A stretch of 64,000 bases of DNA from Diphasiastrum complanatum (lineage: Eukaryota; Streptophyta; Lycopodiopsida; Lycopodiales; Lycopodiaceae). The stretch lies in contig CM055097.1 in NCBI GenBank assembly GCA_029204225.1, forward strand, positions 1,285,414 through 1,349,413, in the 5' to 3' direction. Shown here one piece after another: positions 14,459-24,998 of this stretch. Numbering within the stretch: the stretch's first letter is position 1; every line of letters begins with the position of its first letter. The notes under the pieces were generated by a model. The model was given only the letters and a program-made list of their open reading frames with translations, was not told the DNA's origin and did no database searches. The position numbers and the translations under genes are program-made.

Positions 14459-15649
14459 TAACTCGTCGGATGCAACATCGAAAAGCCCATCGTTGACGGG
14501 CGTTTTGGATTGGCCAATATAGGGTTGCAGAAACACACCACTCTTCCCCACTTTATGGCCCTCCCACCTCATTTTTGTCCATACCTCCTCCTTGTTACCA
14601 TCATGAACCCTCTCCATACTCCTTTTCTCTTCTCTCCTCTCTTTTGTGTCCGGCAAAAAACCCCAATTTCTTTTCTTAAACCTCTCCACCCAATTTTTTC
14701 TTTTAAACCCTCCTTGCTATTTAATAAGTCCCTTTTTTATGGTATTAAGCCTCACCTCCTTTGTTCATGCATAAAAATCCTCCTCTTATGTTTTTGCCAC
14801 CCCCATGTTATGAAATAGATCTTTCTTTAACTTTTCTTTATTTATCATCAAACTCTCTTCTCTCTCCCTCTCTCTCTCTCTCTCTCCCCCTCACCCACCT
14901 ATAATGGTTAATATTGTTTTAACCTTTGTTTTGAAAAATTTAATTATTAATGGGTAATGAAACTTCACAATGCATTTAAAGTTTTGAGAATATTTAAGTT
15001 AAGGTTAATTATGAAGTAATGCATGTTACAATATTCTCAAGCAGCTTCAAGTTAAAAGTTCATAGATATAGTATTTCATTTTCCATTTTCATTTTCCATC
15101 TCTTTGAAACTTCAAAGTTCACAAAGACTTAAACTTCAAAGTTGAAGTTTTAAAACTTTTGCATTAATTAGGTTTTACGAGATTACATAGATTCCAATTA
15201 GATTCTATGAGATTACATAGATTCCTTGTCCATTTATATCTTTTTTTTAAACTTCGATTTTCAAAGTTCACAAAAGAGTTCAACTCCAAAGAACTTCAAA
15301 GTGTTGAAGTAATTTTAAAGCTTCTACACTAATTAGATTCTATGAGGTTACATAGATTCCTTGTCCATTTAAATGGTTTGTAAAATTCAAAGTTCACATA
15401 GGACTCTAATTTAAAGTTAAAATTTTCATACGTTAACCTTAATTAGATTACTTAGATTATGTGTCCATTTACTTAAACTTTCACAATTACATAGATTCTT
15501 GTGTCCATTTAATCTTTTTTAAACTTCATAATTCACAAAAAGTTAAACTTCAAAGAAGTGCAAAGTTGAAGTATTAAAATTACTTCAAAGTTCACAAAGA
15601 CTTAAACTTTAGAGTTAAAGTTTTAAAACTTCCACATTGAATCCATTCT
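14459..15649. repeat. AT-rich stretch with degenerate tandem repeats
   Basis: A stray GCCCATCGTTGACGGGC hairpin lies at 14,485-14,501, with no CTRR end beside it. From 15,060 to 15,640, ACATAGATTCCTTGTCC-type and CTTCAAAGTTCACAAA-type strings recur about four times with spacing of 100-170 bases, a worn tandem array. No gene is seen. Confidence 0.55.
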
Positions 15650-16005
15650 TTTATGGGCCCTACCCTCAATGCACATGAATGTATATATGTGTGAGTAGAT
15701 GCACTTTTCCTATTACATAAACAAAAGTTATAACTAAAAAATGTGTCAAAAGATGATGTATGGGGTGCCCACCCCATATACCCTCACCCCCCATGCACAT
15801 GCATGTGTCCAAAACCATAAATAGTTTTATATATATATATATTTAATAATGGGGATGAGGGGCATGCATCAATATGCATCCTCTTTTTAGATTTTAAGTT
15901 CAAAAAATGTGTATGCATCAGTGAGGGGAAGAGGATGCATAGGTCCCCACCCATGCATACAAAAGTGTATATAAGTTTATATATATATATATATATATAT
16001 ATAGA
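15650..16005 (-). repeat. CATGCATC-rich module, minus strand, with (TA)n
   Basis: Reverse-strand copy of the module that follows the other two Helitron termini. On the minus strand the order is (TA)n, AAACTTATATACACTTTTG, TATGCATGGGTGG and GATGCATACACATTTTTT. It directly abuts the third Helitron terminus. Confidence 0.65.
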
Positions 16006-16034
16006 CTAGTAAAGAGTGCCCGTCGTTGACGGGC
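16006..16034 (-). mobile_element. Helitron 3' terminus, copy 3 (minus strand)
   Basis: Read on the minus strand: GCCCGTCAACGACGGGC (16,034-16,018), ACTCTTTA, CTAG (16,009-16,006), then T and (TA)n. It is identical to the terminus at 6,063-6,092. Confidence 0.85.
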
Positions 16035-16790
16035 GAGCAGCAATGGTTTAGGAGGAAAGCTGATGGTTGTTGACGGGTGGCCGATGTATGTGTGTATGTA
16101 TGTGGCCGATGTATGTGTATGTCAGCCGATGATCATTGACGGGTGGCCGATGTATGTGTGTGCCAGCTGATGGTCGTTGACGGGTGGCCGATGTATGTGT
16201 GTGCCAGCCGATGGTCATTGACGGGTGGCCGATGTATGTGTGTGCCAGCCGATGGTCGTTGACGGGTGGCCGATGTATGTGTGTGTATGTGCCAACCGAT
16301 GGTTGTTGACGGGTGGCCGATGTATGTGTGTGTATGTGCCAGCCGATGGTCGTTGATGGGTGGCCGATGTATGTGTGTATGTACATGGCTGAAGTGTGCT
16401 AGCTGGCCGATGTATGTGTGTGTATGTGCCAGCTGATGGTTGTTGACGGGTGGCCGATGTATGTGTGTATATGTACGTGGCCGATGATGTCATTGACGGG
16501 TGGTCGATGTATGTGTGTGTATGTACGTGGCCGAAGTGTGCCAGCCGATGGTCGTTGACGGGTGGCCGATGTATGTGTGTGTATGTACGTGGCCGAAGTG
16601 TGCCAGCCGATGGCGCGAGCGGCCGATGATATCATTGACGGGTGGTCGATGTATGTGTGTGTATGTATGTGGCCGAAGTGTGCCAGCCGATGGTCATTGA
16701 CGAGTGGCCGATGTATGTGTGTGTATGTACGTGGCCGAAGTGTGCCAACCGATGGCGCGAGCGGCCGATGGGATGTGTGTGTGTGTGTGT
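16035..16790. repeat. Tandem array of the Helitron subterminal motif
   Basis: About ten or more variants of a 50-80-base unit: GTTGACGGGTGGCCGATGTA, TGTGTGTATGTACGTGGCC, GAAGTGTGCCAGCCGATGG. The simpler units at 16,125-16,260 are near 56 bases and the later ones are longer. The unit is the reverse complement of the region just inside the Helitron termini at about 2,460-2,505 and 5,915-5,960. (GT)n follows at about 16,774-16,799. Confidence 0.85.
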
Positions 16791-16969
16791 GTGTGTGTGC
16801 GAGCCGACAATTTGGGTTACGACTGGTGGTTTGGGTCGAAGATCAATGATTTGGGTCAAAAGTTGTTAGTGACAATTAGTCAAAATTTTGGGTGGCGGCC
16901 GATGGTTTGGGTGGACGGCCAAGGATCGTACAAATATGGTGCGGATTTAGGTGGCCGCCGCCGATCTCG

Positions 16970-17290
16970 GTGACGGCTGATGATTTAAATGGTAGTTGAC
17001 CTCGCACATCTCGCATTTCAAATATCTAACATTTCTCACACATCTCGGCCATAGTAGGGATCAAAATTTAACCATGTTCAACAATAGCACAAAGAGTATT
17101 TTAATCAAAAGTTGACCAGGCGGTAGGCGATCTGTGTTTGCAAATGTATGTTAACGGGTGGCCCACAATTTAAAGTGAATATGTTGTTCATGCATGAGGT
17201 ATGTATGTGTGTTTTGTTGGAATTCGATGCTTTGCCTCAATAATGAGCATTCTGAAAGTTGTACAAAACCCAAAAAAAGAAGGCTCGAGT
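16970..17290 (+). repeat. 320-bp block duplicated at 26,229-26,560
   Basis: Shared strings in order include AATTTAACCATGTTCAACAA, GGCGATATGTG/GGCGATCTGTG, TTGTTCATGCATG and GAAAGTTGTACAAAACC. Overall identity is estimated by eye at over 85 percent. Both copies lead into TTCGAGTCTTTG-type arrays. Confidence 0.8.
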
Positions 17291-17299
17291 TTTTCAGAA

Positions 17300-17760
17300 G
17301 GTTGACAAATCCAATGTCGGATTTTTTCCGACCCAACGTCGTCCTTGTCAAAAAGAGATTTTCCGATTTTCGAAAAAATTCGAGTCTTTGAAAAGAATTG
17401 AGCCTTTGGTAAAATTTGAATCTTTAAAAAGATTCGAGTCTTTAGGAACATTCGAGTTTTCAGAAAAAAAAAAAATTGAAAAAATTCGAGTGTTTGGAAA
17501 CATTCGATCCTTTAGAAAAATTTAAATCTTCAAAAACAAGTCTTTGGAATAATTCGAGTCTTTGGAAAAATTTGAGTTTTTGGAAAAATGCGAGTCTTAT
17601 TTTACAAAGGGTTGGAAAATATACAAAGGGTCGTATTTTACTTTGGGTCGGAATAAATCCGTCTCGATCCGATCCGATCTAGGGTCGAAAAATTCTTCTA
17701 TGAAAAATTCGAATCTTTGGAAAAATTTGAGTCTTTGAAAAAATTTGATCATTTCTGTTC
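17300..17760 (+). repeat. Short-unit array TTCGAGTCTTTGGAAAAA
   Basis: Degenerate units of about 18-20 bases. The same family is at 25,500-26,228 (opposite orientation), 26,940-27,790 and 50,447-50,690. A block containing CGATCCGATCCGATC at about 17,660 also recurs near 27,630. Confidence 0.8.
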
Positions 17761-18769
17761 AACTTCAAATATGATCAAAATATATCACATGGACGTGCAA
17801 TTAATGGCCGACGGATCTAGTGGGTATGCCCGTCGTTGATCTAGGTGACGGACGGTCCTCTCAAATCGTCGGAATTAGTGTCTTGAAATGGCCATCAAAT
17901 GGCCGCAAACGGACCTAATGTGGTCATAATGCGGTCTAAAATGGCCAACGGTTGGGTCCGAAGATCAGATCCAACGGGTGGGTCCAAATGAGTTTCATCT
18001 AACAGACAGATCCGACGGTTTACGTCTGATGGATAGACTCGAAGAGAAGAACCGAAGACTTGGGTCCAACGTTTTTACGTCCGATGGGGATTGAGTCCAA
18101 AGGTGTTACGTCCGACTGATTGTTCTGAAAGCTCTCAGATTTGAATGTAGGTGCAGCGTCTTCAGATCCAAGGCTGATTTTTGCGCTTCATCATGTACGA
18201 CATCCGAGTGGCTGGTTGGAGCACATTTTGACATTTGAATGATTTTGAAATGACTCCGCAATCGACCGATTGTGAATGAGGGTGCCAGGGCAAAGATGCT
18301 TAGCCGACTGGTGTGAAGATTGACTTGACTAATTTCGACTGAAATCACCTCTAAAGGCCTGCATAATCGGTGCCAATAACAGGTGAAGGATTAGTTGGTT
18401 CCATGTATATATGAAAGCAGTAGTCATAAAAAATGTGCTTTTTTTTTAATGACAATTGTGTGCTTAAAAATCATACCAATAAACTTGTAATTGTGTAGGC
18501 AAATTAACAAAATGTCATGTGCAAAACAAAACATTGTTTAACTCATTGCCGAACTGCCATTAAACTTTAGTAAACCAGTAATCTATGAAGCCTCTTGAAT
18601 AACCATTGGAAAAGATACAAAACAATCTACTAAAAATCAACTATCCCACCTCCCTCCTCCCCATGCAAAAAAATTTAGAAAGCTTAATTTATAATTCTCC
18701 CTCACCCCCGCTCCTTCCTAGATTTTCCTCCATAGGGCCTCTTCCTACTGCCGCGAACAGAAAGAGTCC

Positions 18770-18845
<76 letters not shown>

Positions 18846-19306
18846 AGCAAAGGGTGAGAGTATGTGCGATCCTAGCTCAGGTGAGAGAGCGATGTTTTTT
18901 TTTCTTCTAGAATTTTTTTAGGATTTTTTAGGTTTCACATGCTCATATTCACCCTAGATAGAAGCTAACATGCCTTGCACTTGAGTCATGATCACTTGAG
19001 TCATGTGCTGGGTAGGTGTTGTCCTTGCATGTAATTACACGGCCCGCTAAACCAAAAGAAAAAAAAAGTGACAACAGCAGAGATTTACTCAGGGTTTTGA
19101 GCTGTTTTCTATATATTCACAGAATTTTGGCTTCTGGGTCTCCCTTTTGCCCAACCTTCCCATGCTCCCAGCGTAAGTGTTTCATTCATATGCTGGGTCA
19201 AGGTTAGAAGTTTTTGAATGCTCTCTGATTCGGAAAGTGGGTAGAAGGGCTATGCAGCGGATTTTTGGCAACAAACGAAATGCATATAGCTTGAATTTCT
19301 TTGGTA
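17761..19306. other. Intergenic; (GA)n at 18,776-18,842
   Basis: At 17,900-18,125 strings such as GTCCGATGGGG and ACGTCCGACTGAT recur, as they do near 21,140 and 35,640. A pure (GA)n of about 67 bases lies at 18,776-18,842. No gene is recognised. Confidence 0.5.
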
Positions 19307-19558
19307 CTCTTTATTGTTACGAAAATTGAATTCATAATGTTAACTTGATCTCAAATCTACATATCCTACAGGGGAAGCCTAAATAACTGAGTAATCGAAC
19401 ATGCTGCGTGTACTCTAAATAATTGAGTAATCAACTTCCTATTCAATGCATCGAGCTGCGAGCATTGTTTAAACAAAAAATACATTGTATCAAAGCTTAA
19501 CTATGAGGATGTGTCCTCCAATTCTCTTTATGAATTCAATTTTCGTAACAATAAAGAG
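19307..19558. mobile_element. MITE with 31-bp terminal inverted repeats
   Basis: Bases 19,307-19,337 and 19,528-19,558 are exact reverse complements (CTCTTTATTGTTACGAAAAT at the outer end). The 190-base interior is non-coding and contains a TAAATAA(C/T)TGAGTAATC direct repeat. No clear target-site duplication is visible at the exact edges. Confidence 0.7.
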
Positions 19559-19685
19559 GACGGTTTTGAGGATAAAGATCAGTACCAAGGAACCAGAAAT
19601 TAGATGGGACAAAGTTAGATTATGGTTGAAATAAACCCAATAAAATCTTAAGTCACAATATAATACATTAAGTCACTAGACCAAC

Positions 19686-19940
19686 TATATAAGGGAATTG
19701 GGGCCCTTATATGTACATGGTCATAATGAATGATTGTAGGCCTAAAACACTTGATGGTGAATTTGTATGGGTCTATCAATGAGTCATTGGGGAACTGGAT
19801 GACGTGGCCCAGATAGGCTGCAGAGGTGTCCAATGAGGTGTCATAGTGCACTACTAGTGGTGCATGGGCCTTGGAGGGTATAAGTATACCTATTGGGCTC
19901 TCACTAGTGTATGCTTGATAGCCTGACCGGTGGCAGGATG
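19686..19940 (+). mobile_element. Ty3 LTR fragment (left)
   Basis: About 255 bases nearly identical to 20,718-20,973 (GGGAATTGGGGCCCTTATAT to CCGGTGGCAGGATG). It is joined directly to integrase coding sequence on its right. Confidence 0.75.
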
Positions 19941-19984
19941 TTATCCTTGATGGAGATTGAGTTATTATAAGCATTTGGCTATCG

Positions 19985-20611
19985 GTTATAGCCCGTTTAT
20001 GCTTATGTACGAATTTGAGCCTACATCACCCATTGCGGTTGAGACTCGGTCGATCGAGTTTTAGAAAGTAGCAGATTTCCTATATGATATGCATGAAATG
20101 CTACGGATTGCACGTGAGAATGTCTTGTGTACCTAGGATGGGGACCGACATTATGCAAGTATGAAAAGATCACCGAGAGACTTCCAAATGGGGGATTGAG
20201 TATTTTTTGAGAATCCAGAAGGATTCGAGTGTAATGCATACTGGCAAGCATTATAAGTTGTCCCCTAGATATAGAGGACCGTTTAAGATCTTGAAAAAGA
20301 TCGGATCCTTAGCTTACCAATTGGAACTCCCGGAAGGATCGCAAGTGGATCCCATATTTCACGTAAGCCGTCTCTAGAAGAGTCTATGTGAAGGAGAGTA
20401 TCTTGGATCTGGAGATCGATTAGACTTGTTGGATGAATCATCAGGTGTGTCTCCACTTGAACCTAGAAAGATCTTGAAAACAAGAACTAAACGATGGAGA
20501 GATCGCATAGTTACCGAGCATCTAGTTCGATGGAAGGGATATATGGATGATGACGATTCTTGGGAACATGAAGGAAGCTTAAAGAGAAACTTTCCCAGTT
20601 TTAAGTTCTGA
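19985..20611 (+). pseudogene. Ty3/gypsy chromovirus integrase C-terminus with chromodomain
   Basis: A broken pol reading frame, plus strand. From left: PFMLMYEFEPTSP, the conserved integrase block before the linker; DMHEMLRIAREN, the helical linker; a stop; then [20 protein letters not shown] and DPIFHVSRL, the GPF/Y module. After another stop comes a chromodomain at 20,426-20,611: LVRWKGYMDDDDSWE and SLKRNFPSF, with the tryptophan cage positions present. Chromodomains guide chromovirus integration to marked chromatin. The protease, reverse transcriptase and integrase core are absent. Stops and frame changes make it non-functional. A polypurine tract and LTR follow. Confidence 0.85.
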
Positions 20612-20626
20612 AGACAGAACTTGAAT

Positions 20627-20975
20627 AAGGGGAGAAGAATGTCATGCCCATGATTGGTCTCGGGTAGCATGTCCACGCTAGGAACCGGTAGACCAACAAC
20701 CCGTAAGTTAACCGTGACTATAAGGGAATTGGGGCCCTTATATATACATGGTCATAATTAATGGTTGTAGGCCTAAAACACTTGATGGTGAATTTGTATG
20801 GGTCTATCAGTGAGTCATTGGGGAACTGGATGACGTGGCCCAGATAGGCTGCAGAGGTGTCCAGTGAGGTGTCACAGTGCCCTACTAGTGGTGCATGGGC
20901 CTTGGAGGGTACAAGTATACCTATTGGGCTCTCACTAGTGTATGCTTGATAGTATGACCGGTGGCAGGATGCTGC
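20627..20975 (+). mobile_element. Polypurine tract and Ty3 3' LTR
   Basis: The polypurine tract AAGGGGAGAAGAA (20,627-20,639) is followed immediately by the LTR start TGTCATGCCCATGATTGG at 20,640. The LTR contains the 255-base segment duplicated at 19,686-19,940. Its right end is not identified; the coordinate given is the end of the duplicated segment. Confidence 0.75.
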
Positions 20976-21134
20976 TTGTGTGATGCCTCATTCCTCTTTG
21001 TGATTGATCCATAGCTTGGGGGCTAGATCCGTTCGATCTAGGTTTGGTTGGGTTGGTTTGTCCACCATCAGGTTCCCTTGTGTTGCTTGTGATTGGCATG
21101 CTTAGAATAGGATCCTTGGATTGAGGACTTTATA

Positions 21135-21390
21135 AGTTACATCCGACGAGTTGCATCTGACGAGTTGCATCCGACGTTACATCCAACAGTTACATTCGAC
21201 GAGTTACATCCGACAAGTTGCATTCGATGAGTTGCATCCGATGAGTTGTAGTTACATATGACGAGTTACATTTGCATCCGATGAGTTGCATCCGACGAGT
21301 TACATCCGATGAGTTACATCTGACGTCTAGAACCGACGAGTTGCATCCGACGTCTAGAATCGGCAAGTTGCATCCGACGAGTTGCACCGC
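21135..21390 (+). repeat. Short tandem repeats, GAGTTGCATCCGAC
   Basis: About 18 variants of a 13-16-base unit (GAGTTGCATCCGAC, GAGTTACATCCGAT). Related strings occur at 18,000-18,120 and 35,640-36,150. Confidence 0.85.
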
Positions 21391-21420
21391 ATACAAACAC
21401 ATATTTCGAACTAATACATT

Positions 21421-21814
21421 CTCTGTCGCCTTTGACCTCCAGCTGCCCGTCATCGACGGGCTTACCCACAGATATCCGACTGATCACTTACCACAGACAT
21501 TTGGCTGATCACTTACCTCAAATATTCGGCTAATCACTTATCTCAAACATTCGGTTAATCAGTTACCTCAAACATTCGGCTGATCACTTACCACAAATAT
21601 TCGGCTGATCACTTACTTCAAACATTCGGCTGAACACTTAAATCACACACACCATCGGACACAAATCATACACAAATCATCGGACACCATCGGCCACATA
21701 AATCATACACACACACAAATCACATAAATCATCCTAAACTATCGGCCACCATCCAAATCATCAACCGTCACTTGAGATCGTCGGCCGCCCGTCAATAATG
21801 GACATGTATACTAA
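21421..21814 (+). mobile_element. Possible decayed mini-Helitron
   Basis: The left string TCTCTGTCGCCTTTGACC matches that near 251. A perfect GCCCGTCATCGACGGGC hairpin lies about 30 bases inside. At the right, GCCCGTCAATAATGGAC then CTAA (21,811-21,814, fitting CTRR) aligns with the intact Helitron termini but with a damaged hairpin. Plausible, not proven. Confidence 0.35.
21476..21640 (+). repeat. 25-bp tandem repeat, about 6 copies
   Basis: The unit is approximately ATTCGGCTGATCACTTACCT plus CAAAC. The copies differ by a few substitutions. Confidence 0.85.
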
Positions 21815-21925
21815 AAATGTCACCCATTTGCAAAAGGAAAAGCTAAATAGGTTCGAAAAAAGTGGTAAAAAAAACACGGCCTCCAAAAATATATAACACT
21901 TTTTGTGGGTATGAACACATACACA

Positions 21926-21959
<34 letters not shown>

Positions 21960-22160
21960 CACACCTAAAAGCACACACCCGCACACATGTCAAGGTGTTG
22001 AAGCTTCATGTCGATACATGTCAAAACCATCAAAAACACCACCCTCCCAAATGACTGGCCGACAAAATTTTGGATGCTTCTGATTATGTCCGCCTACAAT
22101 CATCAATCCCCCACTCTAAGCATCATCCACGAGTCTTGACCACAAGCCACCACCTAGATC

Positions 22161-22161
<1 letters not shown>

Positions 22162-22202
<41 letters not shown>

Positions 22203-22360
22203 CTATTTGTGCGCATGTGTATGGGTGTACTCATGCATCCTCCTCTCCCTCACCCATGCATATACTTTATTCAATTAAAAGGATGAAGAGAAGGATGCAT
22301 GTATGGAAAAAGGCATGCATGTAATGGGCCCACAGCCCACCCGAAATTCAAATTACGCTC
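22162..22360 (+). repeat. (TA)n plus CATGCATC-rich module
   Basis: (TA)n of about 40 bases at 22,162-22,201 is followed by the module (ACTCATGCATCCTCCTC, CACCCATGCATATAC, GCATGCATGTAATGGGCCC, GAAATTCAAATT). No Helitron terminus precedes the (TA)n here, so this is the module without the Helitron. Confidence 0.65.
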
Positions 22361-22829
22361 CATCCTCCTTCCTCCTCCATGGACGCTCTTCATCGATGCT
22401 CGCCCTCCTCCTTCCTCACCCTCGATCTCTCAATTCGCCATTTCTCCTTCATTTCTTCTTCCTCTCTTCTAACATATTCCTTCTTTCATTCTTCCATACC
22501 ACCTAGCGAGCGAGGGTTTCTTCATTTTTCCATAGCAACGAGCGAGGAAATGGAAAGGTAGAGCAAAGAAGTGAACGAAGAAGAGGATATGCAAAGAGGT
22601 CCATGGTTGTCGATCATGCTGTTGGCTGGGGTCCTGGCTGGGTCTGAAGAGGGCTGGGTCTGAAGAGGGAAGACGACGCCATCTTGCTAACTTGGAAAGG
22701 CCACAATGTCGTTTTTGCATGGCGAAAGTAGCTTTTCATATAGATTGCATGAAACAATGTCCCACTCTAAAACAGACAACTTGAAATCTTTTGGTTTGTA
22801 ATGAATGGTTCATGTCCAAAGTTTCTAGC

Positions 22830-23490
22830 CCATTCTCTGCCCAGACTCCATCCTATCTGACGGGCGGGTTCTATGGCAACTATGGATGGGACACAGCGGG
22901 CCTCTCTACTGACCTAGAATCTTTTGCACGAAATCATGCTCTTGAGGTAGTACCGCCATTTTATCTCAACTTCTTTATGATAACAGAAAAGTTTCCCAGA
23001 GCATGCTGACGGATTTGCCCTTGTTTTGCAGTTGATCCACGGGCGATGGGCCATGTTGGGAGCTCTGGGCATGATTTTTCCCGAGGTGCTGGAAAAATTT
23101 GTGAGCATGGACTTCAAAGAGCCTGTCTGGTTCAAAGCTGGAGTGCAGATCTTCACAGAAGGTGGGTTGGACTACATGGGCAACCCCAGCCTGGTGCATG
23201 CCCAGAGCATTCTGGCTATGTGGGCTGTGCAGGTGGTGCTGATGAGCGTCGTGGAGGGCTACTGCATCAATGACCTTCCAGGAGATCTCTACCCAGGAGG
23301 CAAATACTTTGACCCTCTTGGGCTTGCAGACAATCCAGACACTTTTGCAGAGTTGAAGGTGAAGGAGATCAAGAATGGCAGGTTGGCTATGTTTTCAGTG
23401 TTCAGATTCTTCGTGCAGGCCACTGTGACAGGCAAAGGGCCTTTGGAGAATATCTTTGATCATCTGGACAACCCTGGTCCCTATTGCTAA
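22830..23490 (+). pseudogene. LHCB3-like chlorophyll a/b-binding protein, 5'-truncated
   Basis: Light-harvesting complex II proteins bind chlorophyll in thylakoids. Exon A (about 22,830-22,946) encodes [25 protein letters not shown] and FARNHALE. A phase-0 intron follows at 22,947-23,031 (GTAGTA...TTGCAG). Exon B encodes [12 protein letters not shown] (helix B), the LHCB3-type FPEVLEKF-x4[38 protein letters not shown] and the helix-A motif [16 protein letters not shown]. It ends HLDNPGPYC and stop at 23,490, so the usual C-terminal tail of about 15 residues is missing. FGFF has become FRFF. No transit peptide exon is found upstream. The splice sites and frame are intact across both exons, so transcription is possible, but it looks like a 5'-truncated copy. 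Confidence 0.8.
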
Positions 23491-24014
23491 CAATGCATGC
23501 AACTAGGAGGTTGAAGCAGTTGAAGCAAGCTGATCTGCAATTAATTTTGCATTATAGTCTATGTGCCATTCTCCGACGTTGCTCTTTATCATTATGTTTG
23601 TCTTTGAGAAAGTTTAATAGTTGTAGATTCAAGCCATAGATCTGAGCTTTGCCAATTTGGCAATTATGTCCTTTCACGTATGTATTTGATCTCATGTAGC
23701 TTAATGATTGCCAGTGCGAGACAGTTCTTATTTATGATGTGTTTGAACTCTGGACGCTTACTAAGTGGACTGTTTTAGATTTACATTCTTTCTTTTGTGA
23801 TTTGTAATGCTTCATGTCAATTTCAGTTTTCGATTGCACACCTTTCGGACTCCTTTCTTCATCCCGGTCTCAAAGAGAGATGCTCTGATGTCTGTCCATG
23901 ACTAAGATTCCCAAGGATATGGGAGAGAATGAGCATCTCTCTCTACCTCGGTCCTCTGCTGTCCCGCTGGCTATGCTTGGGATTTCAAAATTTCTTGATC
24001 GCGATCTGTACACA

Positions 24015-24019
<5 letters not shown>
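23491..24019 (+). other. Possible 3' flank of the LHCB copy
   Basis: T-rich, non-coding sequence without a recognisable gene; it may include the former 3' UTR. Confidence 0.3.

Positions 24020-24095
<76 letters not shown>
24020..24095 (+). repeat. (CT)n microsatellite
   Basis: About 38 uninterrupted CT units. Confidence 0.95.
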
Positions 24096-24097
<2 letters not shown>

Positions 24098-24378
24098 CTA
24101 TGCTTTGGAAGGTCGCTGGATAAAATTTTGCTTTCAGAAATGAAGAAAACGCCTTCTCAATGCTTCCAGACAATGAGATCATAAAAGCCTCCAATTTTTC
24201 CATAACTTTCCTGCTGAGTTTTCAACCCCAGAAGTGCAGCGAGCTTAGTCTCATCAAAATTGGATCCAGAAGCATTGCTGTGATGTGAAGTTCTCCATGT
24301 AGTGGCTGCCTTGGGCTTCTGTGTGGAGTAAGTAAATGCCTCGGCTGATTAATTAAATAAAAGAACAGATAGACCAAT

Positions 24379-24998
24379 CTTGCATCAATAGTTAACCCAC
24401 AAATTTGAAGGAAACAGAATGTGAAGTTCCTTTTAAGACTACAAAAGACAACTTCATTTAGCATTGTCAATCTCCATTAATAATTGTTAGTGAATCTCTA
24501 ATGTTTTGATCCATGTTAAAGGAGAACTTGACTAGAGCATTGTTGCCCAGTTGCAGCTACTTCTTCCAAAGCATGAACTTACATGCTCCCTACGCAGTCT
24601 GATTTTTTATGCTTGAAAAAATGGCACACAAAAGAGCTACTGATCATGTAGCAGCATTTTGAAATTTCAAAACGAAATTCCAAATTATCTTGCATCAATA
24701 GTTAACCCACAGATTTGAAGAAAACAGAATTTGCAGTTCCTTCCAAGACTACACAAGACAGCTCTTTCATTTAGCGTTGTCAATCTCCATTTATAATTGT
24801 TAGTGAATCTCTAATGTTTTGATCCACGTTAAAGGAGAACTTGATTGGAGCATTGCTGCCCAGTTGCAGCTACTTCTTCCAAAGAATGAGCTTACATGCT
24901 CTCTAAGCAGTCTGATTTTTTATGCTTGAAAAAATTGCACAGAAAAGGGCTACTGATCGTGTAGCAGCATTTTGAAATTTCAAAATGAAAATCCAAAT
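24379..24998 (+). repeat. 310-bp tandem duplication
   Basis: The two halves, 24,379-24,688 and 24,689-24,998, are about 90 percent identical by eye and head-to-tail, both starting CTTGCATCAATAGTTAACCC. Each contains CAGTTGCAGCTACTTCTTCC. No protein is recognised in either. Confidence 0.85.

Larger units (their letters stand above)
16006..17760 (-). mobile_element. Helitron-like element, minus strand
   Basis: The 3' end is at 16,006-16,034, reading leftward. The body holds a large tandem array (16,035-16,790), a unique core (16,970-17,290) duplicated at 26,229-26,560, and a short-unit array TTCGAGTCTTTGGAAAAA at 17,370-17,760. The 5' limit is unknown and may lie further right. No protein is encoded. 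The array unit is a diverged copy of the subterminal region of copies 1 and 2 (CGGCTGGCACACTTCGGCC), which ties this element to the same family. Confidence 0.6.

Noticed and set aside
14485..14501. Fourth Helitron terminus
   Set aside because: The hairpin is present but no CTRR-T follows within about 15 bases on either strand.
16125..16600. CRISPR-like array of repeats and spacers
   Set aside because: Unit and spacer are both repeated, the context is a plant nuclear transposon and there are no cas genes.
16048..16973. Frames such as VCVCMYVAEVCQP repeats in the 16-kb array
   Set aside because: They are translations of the tandem unit; they occur on both strands and have no known domain.
22303..22561. 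Possible transit-peptide exon for the LHCB copy
   Set aside because: The Ser/Leu-rich frames lack a credible join to the downstream exon and come from low-complexity CT-rich DNA.
23046..23273. Second protein in another frame of the LHCB exon
   Set aside because: A shadow of the LHCB reading frame without any domain.
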